Assembly (NCBI GenBank): GCA_948099385.1
Contig: CANUEZ040000012.1
Span: forward strand, 11,449,501 to 11,513,500
Length of the DNA stretch: 64,000 bases
Origin: Fasciola hepatica
Taxonomy: Eukaryota; Platyhelminthes; Trematoda; Plagiorchiida; Fasciolidae
Direction: 5' to 3'
The position numbers and the translations under genes were made by a program. Shown one piece after another: positions 11,397 to 21,887 of the stretch (position 1 is the first letter of the stretch; every line of letters begins with the position of its first letter). Below the pieces are notes generated by a model that worked only from the letters and a program-made list of their open reading frames with translations, was not told where the DNA came from and did not search any database.

Positions 11397-11779
11397 TGTC
11401 TAGAGTACACGTGTGGAAGTCCTCCTCAGAATTTGTCACATACTTGTTTTGTTGAGGTTATGCCATTCATCTTATTGACCGTCGAACAAGTACAGCACAC
11501 ATCAACTACTACACTTGACCGTTTGTTTGTATTTTGCTTATGTGCCGTGGCATACTTTTCATTCGAACTCGGACGGCAGTGACGGTGGTACCTGAAGGTG
11601 ACCTTTGTTGAACTCTAGTCTCCGTTGCTAAACGTTTTGCCGTGCAGTTGATGTTTGTGTATAATTTATATCCGTATAATTCGTTAATTCAGTACAGTGG
11701 AATAATCGAATAGACCTTGTTCTGACTTTGAGATTGGTAATTGGGTTAGGCTTTACTTACTGTCGGAATAACGTTTACA
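11397..11779 (+). repeat. Putative LTR, family gamma (possible 3' LTR of BEL-2)
   Basis: The segment starts TGTCTAGAGT directly after a purine-rich tract GAGAGGATTTGGTGGGCCG (11378-11396), and a candidate end ACGTTTACA lies at 11771-11779. Its size (383 bp) matches LTR alpha here. The tract resembles those before LTR beta (2240-2255) and the 3' LTR alpha (34419-34434). No second copy is in the window, so the call rests on context and termini only. Confidence 0.4.
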
Positions 11780-11989
11780 CTGGCAATCCTCTCCGGCCTC
11801 AACAGATAATTGCCTACCTCAACACAGGAGCTGCGATCCCCTAAAAGTGTGCCTCCCAATCTGTTGCTTTACAATTACCCCAGGGTTTTACCATTTATAT
11901 TGCAGCAGGCGATGACCCACAGAGTGGAAAGCCTTACCGAAATCCAAATAACAAACCTACACTGTCGTACCCTCATCTATTCATCTTGT

Positions 11990-12540
11990 AGTCTCGTCTA
12001 GGAACATCAGTAGGCTTCTCTAACACGACCCTTTTTTAACAATCTCGTGTGACGCAGGTGTCAGTGAGCTATTATTAACCAGATGCAGGCACAATTGCTT
12101 CCTGGTTATAGTTTGCACGCATTTGCACAACATCGATGTCAGGCTACAATTCTCTGCCCACCTCCCGGATCCTCTATTATGTATTGCTACGACAACGGAC
12201 TTACGCCCATTCTCGAGTATCTCATTCTCCCTCAGAGAAGTTTCCTGCAGCTGGGTAATAGCCACTGATAAGATATCGGAAAATGGCTGAGCAACTGCCG
12301 GATGGATTGTATCCGGTCCGGCAGCTTTGTGCCTGCGCAAGTATTTGAGTTCGTGTCACATCTCGTCCTCACTTACAGTGAGCTCCTGAATCACCGACGA
12401 ACTCCCTTTATCTGATTCCGCCGCACTAAGCATCTGGTCCTGGTGATGCACGCTCTCAAAGAACGCAAGTAAGGTTTCCGTCTTGTCTTAAGCCTCAAGG
12501 ACAATGCTTTCATCGGGTATTTACAAGGTATCCACGCATG
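11990..12540 (-). pseudogene. LINE-II reverse transcriptase fragment
   Basis: Read on the minus strand from 12540, frames give EDEMCHELKYLRRHKAAGPD then TIHPAVAQPF and, to 12020, KSVVVAIHNRGSGR, SLTSMLCKC and SHEIVKKGSC. These are the N-terminal RT blocks of a CR1/Jockey-group LINE (SAGPDGIHP, DWK.A.VV.IHK, NYRPVSLTS, QHGF.K.RSC). Only this part is present; catalytic motifs A and C are missing. A second, longer LINE-II copy on the same strand lies at 12950-15000, so this is an independent fragment or the far side of a rearranged copy. Confidence 0.75.
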
Positions 12541-12949
12541 GACGCGTCGTTTTCTTCGACTGCACATAGGCGAAGAACTTCTGTTCAGTTCACTTCAACT
12601 TGCACGGGACAGGTTATGGCCGCCGTCGGTCAAACATCTAGAATTCCTCCGATGGTATGTTTACCAGTTATGCACCCACCACTGCACTGTGTGTCTAGTC
12701 GGATCCCAGCTAACAATGAGGGAAACGGAAAACCCCATCGCACGTCAACTGCGAGAGACGTTATGCTTTATGGGCCTTCCCTAAGACAGTATGCAATAGG
12801 CGAAAAAATCAAATACAACACATCCTCCATCCATCTAGTGAACATACTCAGAGCTCACTACCAGGAAATATAACTTGCCACTTGCCATCTAGGGTACCAC
12901 TGAAGGTCTAGATGGCCTGCGGAATTATCGTTTCACAAGGCAGACCGTC

Positions 12950-15000
12950 TCAACTTTTCACTACCCTGTTGCCAAAGAACAGCTGTCTTGTTATCACTCT
13001 AGCTCAAACTTCCGCCAGCTCCCCCCTTGTCCCCCTGTTTCAGAACCTTGAGCATGCCGAATAGACTATTGTGCATAAGGTCAGAAAAACTCTTCGTTAC
13101 CTTGGAAGCTTCTGTGAGATCCCCTCAAAGTCTCCGTCTTTCTTATGTAAAAACACTGAGCTCACAGTCTTTGCTTATACGTTTTATCCCTCTTCCCTTC
13201 ATCCATTCGCGTCACGAGACGCTGAACTTTCTCTAAGCGGGCGGTGCCTCCTTTGTAGAATTGTGCCCAAGCCTGCACATAACCATCTAGGTGAGTCGTG
13301 TAAACAGGTACGAATGTTCTCGGCAGCCGGCTAGACAATGCCGACCACAGTCTAAAGGGCTCACCAAGAGCCTTTTGTGAAACAGCTTTACACTGGTCCG
13401 ACCATCTTAAGCCACTGGTCACGATGACCCCGACGTCATTAACTCAAATGAACGCGTTTATTGTGAGGCGTTCTTGGTCATGGGCGACTGTTAGGCCTCC
13501 TGTTGGCCTAGATAACAAATGGCCTTCTCCAGCCTTCAGCGGTAGGCCGCCCTTGTATTCCCAGTCCCTGCCTGAGTCAACCCTACGCTCAGATCCAGCA
13601 ATCTTCCCGTCATCCGCAAGAATGAAACTAAGCGGTTGGAGGGTGAATGCCAGGTCGGTAATGAACAACAAGAATAGCATCTGTCCCAGGACGGATCCCT
13701 GAGGTACACCACTGATGACATTCACCAAATTAGAGCACCTGTACCCCACTTTGATGTAAAAAATCCCGTGGGAGAAGGAGTCCGCCATCCACCCATACAA
13801 TGGCCCCCAATACCAAAAGTCTCTGTCCTTCGCAGCAAAAAACGATGATTAACAGCGTCAAACGCCTTGCTGAAGTCACAGTAGCATATCTCAGCTCGCC
13901 CATCTTCATCCAGTAGTCGAGTTGCTCCATCTAAGAAACATAAGCGATTGGTCGGACAAGACCTGTTTTAAGAAATCCACGCAGGGCTGACGTAAGCTTG
14001 GAGTGCTCCAGAAAGTGGTGTCAGATGTGGGCGCGGATTTTCTCAAGAACTTCACATAAGGTGCTAGTTAGGCTTACCTGCGTGTAGTTATCCGTAGCTG
14101 ACTTGGGTCCACTCCCGTGTATGGCCACGACTGTCGCTATTTTCCAGTCCTGAGGCAACTTATTCTGGTCCAAGTAGGGACCGTACAGGTTGCATACCGA
14201 AGGAACTATGATATATATCAGCGGGCTGATGATAACTGGATGGATGCCATCTGGACCCGCTGACTTGTAGCCGTTCAATTCCTATAGTGCTTACGCACGA
14301 TTCTCTCTGGGAGATTCAGCTCGCTTGGCTGCGGAGGAGGATGCACCATCACCAGGTCCACTCGTATCTCAACATCCATCCTACATACACCACTAAAGTA
14401 TTCACCCAGAGAGTCTGCCTTGCTCTGGCCACCAGCGACGATAACAAGGTCTCCATTGGATACCGGACCTATCGCATCCTTTGCTGAGTCTTTCGACTGA
14501 GTGTAGCTACAGAAATTCTTCTGCTGTCGTCTTGCTCATTTGACTAACCTGAGCTCATATTCTTGCTTAGAAGTTCACAGAATGCTCACAGTCTCGTTTA
14601 CAAGCTTCGTATAACGAGCCCAGACTAGTCAACTGCCGGAAGCTCTGTAAAGGTCCCAGATGCTGTTTCTACATTCGCTGTCCTTGACCATCGTAGCCTT
14701 CCAATACAGGTTTGTTCTCTCCGCTCCCTCTTTTCAAGGGTGCTTACTCGTCCTGGAGGGCTGTCGGGGATCCCCTTATGACCAGCCAGCGATTCTCGAA
14801 ATGAGCCAACTCTACCTTGTTCGAAGTAAGCTCCGTCTCCCTATTGCGAAGCTCATTTATGTCAGTACTGCTGAAATTTCGTAGCTAGCCTTGAGGGTAC
14901 CTTGGGATGTCGAATGAACCGGGTGGTTATGACACCCTCGCGGTCACTCTTCCTCGGTGGTGCACAGTACTGTAGTTCAAATCTGGCCAGGTCACAGGAC
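12950..15000 (-). pseudogene. LINE-II ORF2: endonuclease-RT linker and reverse transcriptase
   Basis: Minus-strand order runs from high to low coordinates. About 14520-14300 holds the linker (RRQQKNFCSYTQSKDSAKDA). 14278-14021 holds NGYKSAGPDGIHPVIISPL and KLPQDWKIATVVAIHGSGPK. About 13900-13840 holds YCDFSKAFDAVNHRFLL (motif A with its Asp). 13800-13444 holds SGVPQGSVLGQMLFLLFITD and FILADDGK (motif C with both Asp residues). 13422-13162 holds the thumb part TSGLRWSDQCKAVSQKALG and ARLEKVQRLVTRM. Residual similarity fades near 12950. Stops and shifts separate the blocks, but the catalytic motifs are readable. The 14520-15000 part is weaker and may be the end of the endonuclease domain. Confidence 0.78.
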
Positions 15001-15247
15001 TTGAGGTATTGCCAATAAAACAGCCCAGATACTTTAACCAATGAGCTTCAAGATGAATCATACCGGGCTGCAACTTCTGCTCTTGCTTTGTGTCACTGTT
15101 GTTTAATCCGTAGGTGAAACATGGCTCTGACTCGGTTTGCTGTCGGGAGAGTTAAGCAGTGGAACGGTTACGAACTGGGTCTAGCCCCCCACTCTAGGCA
15201 TGCTACAATTACTGGCAGTGTTAAGAAAGATTGTCATCAGTGGTATG

Positions 15248-15622
15248 CGTAACGACCGGTCCTGGAAAATCCCCCAAAACCTTTGCTGTTCCATGTTTTT
15301 CTTAATATCACTCACTTGCTTACACTATTGAAGTGTCTTTACGCACTGTTTGTTTTTATCGACCAACTGTTGTTTGTTCGCGCCCAGAGCGCTACTTCGT
15401 CATATTCTTGTTTTGGACCTGCGTGACGCACGTGCTCATTGCTCGTACGCCGAAATTAGGTTTCCCGTTTGTTGAGTCCCTGCGATGCCATTATTGAGGT
15501 TTGTATTTTTTGATGTTATTGTTCATTCAATAACCTATTATCGTAGAATATCACGGATAATCGCCTTTTGATTTCGGGATCCGTTGTGAGTTTGTCTACG
15601 CATTGCTCAAGCATGTGTTACA
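15248..15622 (+). repeat. Solo LTR, family alpha, with 5-bp target duplication
   Basis: It starts CGTAACGACCGGTC and ends GTGTTACA, and aligns throughout with 27738-28111 and 34435-34789 (shared GGACCTGCGTGACG, GATTTCGGGATC). The flanks GTATG (15243-15247) and GTATT (15623-15627) agree at four of five bases, as expected for a BEL/Pao insertion. No internal region is attached, so this is a solo LTR left by recombination. Confidence 0.78.
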
Positions 15623-15639
15623 GTATTTTTGGGGTTAGG

Positions 15640-16743
15640 GAGGATAAGGTGGGAGACGGTGAAGAAGGGGCGTTAGAGAGAGTCAGAGACAAGCATAATA
15701 CTGGTAGGAAGCTGTGACACAAGGAGTAAAGGAGCTGCTTCCAGTATTGCCGCTGAATGATTTGGATTTGCATTAGGAGAACATATGAGGCCAGAAGAGG
15801 TCCAACCTTGCCTCAAAGTCTGCCACCGATAAGGCAGACACCGCCTCAGCCTGTAGTGCTTTCCATGGGTTGACAAGGAGGCACGCAAAGAAATTTCCCA
15901 TATTTTTTAAAATGCTCTCGGTTTGACGAGCTTAAACTCTTGTCTTCCAAGTATGGAATCCAGTGCTAGTACCAACAGCTGCTCCATTGAGATAGATAAT
16001 CCTCGAATTAGTTTGAAGGCTTCTAATAGGTCCCCCCTGAGTCTTTGACGTTTCATAGAGAAGAGTTCCAGCGCCAGTAATCTCTGCGTACATTTTGCCC
16101 CTCAGTCCCTGTAGCGGTTTAGTGAAGTATCGCTGCACTTTCCTAAGAACAGCAGTGTCCCGCATGAGAGCCGAAGCCCAAACTTGGGCACAACATTCCA
16201 GGCGTGGCCTAACTAATGCTGTATAGGAAGGCCACGGCACGTAAGCTTCTCTGGAAGCTAGGGTGCTCAGCAGTTGGCAGAGCGCCTGAAGCCCATTAGC
16301 TGTGGCAGCCAGGCGCTGCGGAAATGGCTAGTGACTATCTTTCATCAGGGCCCAAAGTGTCAGCTATGTCAGTAAACTCCGTGACTGTTTTCGGATTATG
16401 TGAGCCTAGAAGTACTGATTCTCTGACGACGTCCTTGTTAAGATGGCCGCACGAGCCCAAGTTGAGCGGCAGTTGCCACTGAGTTTTCCAGTCGTAAACC
16501 TTATTCAATTCCTCTTGTAGTGATGCGGCTCCTGGTTCATTCATCAGCCTTGGATCGTCCGCAAACTGGCAGGCTATGTTTTGTGTACCATCCAACAAGT
16601 CGTCGATATAGATCAAAAACGGTAAAAGACCCATGACTGACCCCTGAAGGACCCCACTGGCAGCCGTAGCCCTAGTGGGCTTACTCCCTTCCACCCTAAC
16701 ATTGCATGTTCGGTCTGTGAGAAGTACCTGGGTCCATTCCAGC
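15640..16743 (-). pseudogene. LINE-II ORF2, 3' half (split copy, part 2)
   Basis: On the minus strand 16743-16335 reads LEWTQVLLTDRTCNVRVEGS, SGVLQGSVMGLLPFLIYIDD and CQFADDPRLMNEPG (motif C FADD intact), then WKTQWQLPLNLGSCGHLNKD. 16240-15932 reads YTALVRPRLECCAQVWASAL and DTAVLRKVQRYFTKPLQGLR, the thumb. 15888-15673 is the decayed C-terminus. The frame starts exactly at the CR1 boundary at 16747, and the preceding RT block (ending EMEALGTVPQ) lies on the other side of the CR1 at 23760-23731. This is therefore the downstream half of one interrupted LINE-II. Confidence 0.82.
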
Positions 16744-17266
16744 ACCGCGTAGCTTTCTCGCTGTTATCGGTATAGTTTTTATTAAGCTATCTAGGATAAT
16801 ACCTAAAACTATAGTTCTAAGGCCTGTTGCCCGACCCAGAAAAAATCAAGCAATTTTTTCTGAACACTATTTCCTGGGACCACCCGGTGGTATAATATAC
16901 ATACAAAAGTGATCGTAGGGTAGGAGCTAAGCGAAATATCAGTCTCAGTCAAAGAACACTAGCAGACTCCAAGATACCACTCAGAGGATCACCTTCGTAA
17001 AGAGACTAAAGCAGTTTTGACTTGCGTAATACATCCGGAAACTTTCAGACAGCAACATCTGCAGAAACTGCTCGCAATTTTTAGCTGAACAACTGATACA
17101 TAATTAGTTCCGCCGATACTGACCTCCTGTGGCAAGCACTCTCCCCTAAGGCTTAAATATTTTGGCAATACTCTGCACTTAATCCCCTGCTTCCATATAG
17201 CTCTCTAACCCCTGCTTATTGCCACATCTTGTCCGACTGGCCATCCACCTCTTTACCACCATAGGT

Positions 17267-18718
17267 ATGCCTACATCTCCTCCCAGCCGACCCAAAATCA
17301 CGGTCAGCACTCGCCGTCGCAAGACCACTAAATTCCAAAACTCACCGGACAACCGCTCAGTCTCTCTAGTAGATATACTTGGAAATGCCAATGGACAATC
17401 TACGGAAATGACCAAAACTCTGAGCAGTCTTTCCTCCCGACTTGACTCTGCTGATCTGATTATCGGTCAACTGATGCCTATAGCGTTCTTGCTTGATCCA
17501 GCCGCACACCATACCCTAACCAATCTACTACTGGCCACGAAATTTGTGGACACAATTGCCTCGAAGATCTTCAGAAGGATAAAAAAGGCAAACAATGCGA
17601 TTGTGTTTAACATTCCAGACCGAATACCTCTCTCAGCTGCTAAAAGTATGATCCTAAGCGCTTGCAACCTTGGCTCACAACCGTGCCACTGTGTTAGACT
17701 CCGAAAAACTTCCCTGCGCACCACCTGTCCACTACTTTTCCAGTTTAGAAATGAAGTTGTCGCCAAGACCTTTATCAGCCGGCAATCGTTAGTCGTAGCC
17801 AAAACCGGCTTCAAGTGCGCCAAGATGCATCCGGACAAGACCCCACTCCAAAGGGAGGTGCACAAGAGTCACGCCCAGAACAGTGACCCCGGTGTTGGTG
17901 CAACAAACAATCCACCCCGAAACTCCGGTGCACCTACCACTGGCCATCACGCGATGTTGCCATCTATTGCAGATCACAATGCAACCGTAGATTTAGACAG
18001 TACCCCAATTTTCTCACCCAATGAGCCACCTGGCAAACGCCCCAATCTTCAGAATAGCCCAAGAAAATCTATAGACTGGAACAAGCGCCCCAGCATTCAC
18101 AAAACTGATGAAGGTTCTTCCGACTCATCCACCCGCGAGCTCATGTTCTCCACAAGTCTAGACGACCCCATTCCTTCTACTAGCTCCATGTCGGGTTATG
18201 CAACCGTACCTAAAAATCACCGCACTATCAACCCACCTCCGTCTACACCCATGCATCTCGTTACCTCTGGCATTTTTGATAACCCAACCAGGCCCCTAAG
18301 CTCACCCGCTGCACTCACCCATTCGCCACCAGAATGTATCTGGTTACCACCTAGGCCACCACCGCTGGTTAGTCCGTCAGTGCAGACTGACCCTCAGAAG
18401 TTAACACTTCATCGCCAAAAGAACAAGACCCATCGACATAATGCACATGCAAACCATAAGAAAAAAGCTCAGTCGAGCGGCATTTTACCAGCCTCTTGTG
18501 TGGCTGTGAATCCTACTTTTCCACCTCGGCTAACTGCCTTATCATTTCCATCCTACTTTTACCCACCTTATCCCCCCCAATCACCGCTCCATTACATTAC
18601 CATCCGCCACACCAACTGCTCTATACCTCTACTGCCACCCAGTCACTCCCTGGGAACCATGTCCTTGCCTCACCTAGCTTCCCACTCCCACAGGACCCAT
18701 CCACGTCTCTTAGCCTAG
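17267..18718 (+). CDS. CR1 ORF1 protein (nucleic-acid-binding chaperone-like), intact frame
   Basis: An uninterrupted frame of 483 codons runs from the first ATG (17267); the longer reading from 17219 would need a TTG start. Residues about 45-170 are moderately structured and end with PLLFQFRNEVVAKTFISRQ and KMHPDKTPLQRE, a block repeated in the other CR1 copies (35436-35633 and its mirror). I infer an RRM-like nucleic-acid-binding domain from its position and pattern. No CCHC knuckle is visible. The C-terminal half is rich in Pro, Ser, Thr and His with a basic patch (HRQKNKTHRHNAHANHKKK), typical of disordered RNA-binding tails. The role in retrotransposition is inferred from family knowledge. 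The stop lies near the probable ORF2 start in another frame. Confidence 0.75.
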   Translation: MPTSPPSRPKITVSTRRRKTTKFQNSPDNRSVSLVDILGNANGQSTEMTKTLSSLSSRLDSADLIIGQLMPIAFLLDPAAHHTLTNLLLATKFVDTIASKIFRRIKKANNAIVFNIPDRIPLSAAKSMILSACNLGSQPCHCVRLRKTSLRTTCPLLFQFRNEVVAKTFISRQSLVVAKTGFKCAKMHPDKTPLQREVHKSHAQNSDPGVGATNNPPRNSGAPTTGHHAMLPSIADHNATVDLDSTPIFSPNEPPGKRPNLQNSPRKSIDWNKRPSIHKTDEGSSDSSTRELMFSTSLDDPIPSTSSMSGYATVPKNHRTINPPPSTPMHLVTSGIFDNPTRPLSSPAALTHSPPECIWLPPRPPPLVSPSVQTDPQKLTLHRQKNKTHRHNAHANHKKKAQSSGILPASCVAVNPTFPPRLTALSFPSYFYPPYPPQSPLHYITIRHTNCSIPLLPPSHSLGTMSLPHLASHSHRTHPRLLA

Positions 18719-18779
18719 CACTGCCATCCATCCGTGGCTGCTTTCTTCCTGCCGGCCCCGCATTCAAACTACTCTCCTA

Positions 18780-21700
18780 AGCAGCACCTCCCCATCCCTC
18801 TTTCTTTACACTATCCCCCACCAGGTTATAACTCATCAAGTCCGTGGAACAACTGAGGTCCTCCCCCCATCCTTGCCCTATTCTCCGCTGGATTTACCAC
18901 CTTCATCACCACTACCGAACCCCCCACCATATCCACCACCATCGAGGCTTGCATCGTCTCTTTCCGTCATACTCGTAAATGCCCGTTCATTACTGAACAA
19001 AACTAAAGCCATCCGCAGCATCGCTCAGCCCTCCAACTCGGCAGTGGTGGGTGCATAACTGGTGTGCATACCATCGAAGGAATTCTGGACGCTCGATTGG
19101 CCGTGGCCATTACCTGTCCTGTGCAGACTGAACTGAACTGAACTGAACTTTCATATTATCATTGTAACTGAAACTTGGCTAACGGATTCCGTCCCGTCAG
19201 ATCGAGTCTTTCTAGTTGGCTGCCAGATGTTCCGAAAGAATAGGCCTCGTCGTGGAGGAGGCTGTCTAATTTATGTCAAAAACACTCTTCAGGCCATTCC
19301 ACTCTCACACACAACTCTCGACGCCGTTCAGGATCCTCTGTGGTTAACGATTCCTTTACCTAACTCCTATCTTCATATTGGTTGCATCTATCGGCCACCT
19401 GATTCCAACCCTATGGATCTTACCAAGATTATTGACGCGTTCAACTACCTTTCATTGCTGCTTTGCTCCTCCAAACTCATCGCGGGGGACTTCAATGCAT
19501 CGAGCATCTGTTGGAATACTCTATCTGCCCCAAACAACTTATTAGATTTCATGTCATGCATCCGCGTAGGGTGCTGGATCCAACATGTAACAGTCCCAAC
19601 TAGAGGTAACAACATCCTTGATTTGTTGTTCACGATTGGTTTATCTGATGTTTCAGCCAGTACGCTCGACCTCTTTCCAGGAAGTGACCACAGAATGGTG
19701 TCCTGCGTCTTTGCGGTTCCGCAAGCTTTCGATAAATCCCACCCACCCAATCGTTTCTCTTCAGCAGTCAACTGGGACAATCTTATCTGCACGCTTCGTT
19801 CGTTAGACTGGGACGACTTCTTCCTGCAAAGCGACCCCCAGCTGCCTGCTGATTTACTATATTCTAACCTATCATACTTGCTGTCCAAAAACACTACAAC
19901 TCGTATCATATCAAACCGAGTCCGTAGTTCAGTCCTGAGCCGAATGCAAAACAAATATCTGAAGCTCCAGAAGGTGTATCACAACAGTAGTGACTTATCG
20001 TCATTCTTGCAGCTCCAACGTCTCTCGTTAGCAATCAAAATTAAGTCTGAAGATATGCTCAAAAACAAGAAGTATCGGCTTTGCAATGCCATGATACTTC
20101 CTCAAAGTTGGCACGCCTAAAGAAGAACAGAAATCAGAGCAAACCGGCAGGTATCCCCTATCTCATTTTGGAAAATAACGATCACATCACCTCACCTGTA
20201 GCGATAGCCCAGGCTCTTAATTCTTACTTTGCTGCATCCATGACTACGGACCCCCTTACTATACCCCCATGCATAGACCCTGTCACCGAGCACTTACTGT
20301 CTGATTTAGAATTTACTCTTAAAGAGGTGACCAACCAGCTTATTCGTGTCCGGAAGTCCTCACACCTTGGCCATGATGGTGTTCCACCGACACTTCTACG
20401 CCTTGGAGGAACTGATATCGCAGCCCTACTATTGAAGGTCTACAATCTATCCATCTTGTATGGCATATTTCCTTCGCAATGGGAGACTGCGGTCATCATC
20501 CCAATCCATAAGAAAGGACCAATACATAACCCCCCAATTACCGCCCTAACAACCACACTCCAATTGCTTCTAGGTTGATGGAACGCCTCATCAAACAGCG
20601 GATGTCCGACTTTCTATTGTCCCATAACAATATCCATAGTGGGCAGCATGGCTTCTTAAAGTCACGTTCATGCGTCACTTGCCAGTACGACTTTTTTAAC
20701 CTCATAAAGGCGGCCGCCGACAACAGTCAATCCATCATCATTATATACCTTGATATGACAAAAGCGTTCGACCGCGTCCCTCACGCTTTATTACTAACCA
20801 AACTCAAAGCTCACGGCTTTTCCAGTTCGCTTTCAACGTGGTTAACATCATACCTATCGAATCGCTCACAAGTGGTTTCCATTGATGGGTGTTTCTCACA
20901 GCCTGCTCCAGTCACTAGTGGAGTTATACAAGGCAGTGTACTCGGTCCTTTACTTTTTTTATCTACATAAATGATATATTTCCCATCTTGTACCATGGCA
21001 CCCCATTCTTCTTCGCTGATGACGTTAAGACTGTCTATGAGTTTCCTCGTAAAAACCTCAGCATTATGCTAGATGAAATTTCTAGTGACCTAAAGCGACT
21101 CGGGGATTGGTGCAATTCATGGAATATGGACTTCTCGGCCTCGAAGAGCTGCTACACAACATTCAGATGTCAAGTAGCCTCCGGAACCCTGCTCATCCAC
21201 GACCTACCCATCTCGTACAGCCCTTTAGTTCGAGACCTTGGTCTTCATTATTCTTGCAGTTTTAGGTTTTCTGAGTTTGTTCCACTCCAGATTGCAAAGA
21301 CGAAAAGAACCACTGGTCTCATCTCTAGAACCTTTCGGCTAAATGATTGCAAACTGCTCACTTACAAGTCTCACGCCAGGCCTCTCCTTGAATACTGTCC
21401 TATTATCTTCACCAACATGACGAAATCCGACCGCATTTCTCTGGAGTCCGTGCGACGCCAATTCACCAAACGATTAGTGGGATTTTCCTCCAGTTTGCGT
21501 TACAAGGATCGATGCATCCTACTCAGTCTTGACCCTCTATGGCTGCGTCGCATGAAGCTCAATTTATGCTTTCTGTTTAAGCTGTACCACCGTACGGCCT
21601 TTTCGTGTACTGAACCTATTCGTCTCACTCCCTCCACGAATTATGTTCTACGCCATCGGTCATTGCAGTTCTCTATTCCTAGATCAAAATTAGCGTTAAG

Positions 21701-21887
21701 ATCTAACTTCTTCCTTATAAAATACTCGAAGTTATGGAATAAACTCCCGCTAAACATCCGCGAAAGTCTCTCAATTTCTCAGTTCAGAGGCTCGCTGAAT
21801 CACTTCCTGACTGTTCCCAATGTGATCCTTCTTACCGGCCAGACCGTCATCGAAGAGGTGGCCTACGAAAACGGGTTTGATTACTAG
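18780..21887 (+). pseudogene. CR1 ORF2: AP-like endonuclease and reverse transcriptase, disrupted
   Basis: The endonuclease covers about 18948-19720: SVILVNARSLLNKTKAI, then VTETWLTDSVPSD, GGGCLIYVKN, IYRPPDSNP, IAGDFN and GSDHRMVS, the expected Glu, Asp and His sites. The RT follows with HLGHDGVPPTLLR, SQWETAVIIPIHKKG, QHGFLKSRSC, YLDMTKAFDRVPHALL (motif A) and FFFADDVKTVYEF (motif C, 21009-21035). It ends with PLLEYCPIIFTNMTKSD, DPLWLRRMKLNLCF and KLWNKLPLN. Lesions are a 111-bp insertion with an in-frame stop at 19039-19149, and single-base shifts near 20090, at a C6 run at 20529-20534, and near 20970. No ATG start is evident; the frame is open upstream into the ORF1 end. Confidence 0.85.
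19039..19149. mobile_element. 111-bp SINE-like insertion with ACTGA-repeat tail
   Basis: The insert interrupts the CR1 endonuclease frame and is flanked by AACT (19035-19038 and 19146-19149). Removing it rejoins the frame between 'PSN' and 'FHIIIVTETWL'. Its right end is a short run of the pentamer ACTGA (about 19127-19149). No open frame and no secure tRNA promoter boxes are visible. A partly similar stretch (CCTGTGC..., ACTGAACTGAAC) reads on the minus strand at about 54207-54260. Confidence 0.6.

Noticed and set aside
17219..17266. Extended N-terminus of CR1 ORF1
   Set aside because: It would need a TTG start; the first ATG in the frame is at 17267.
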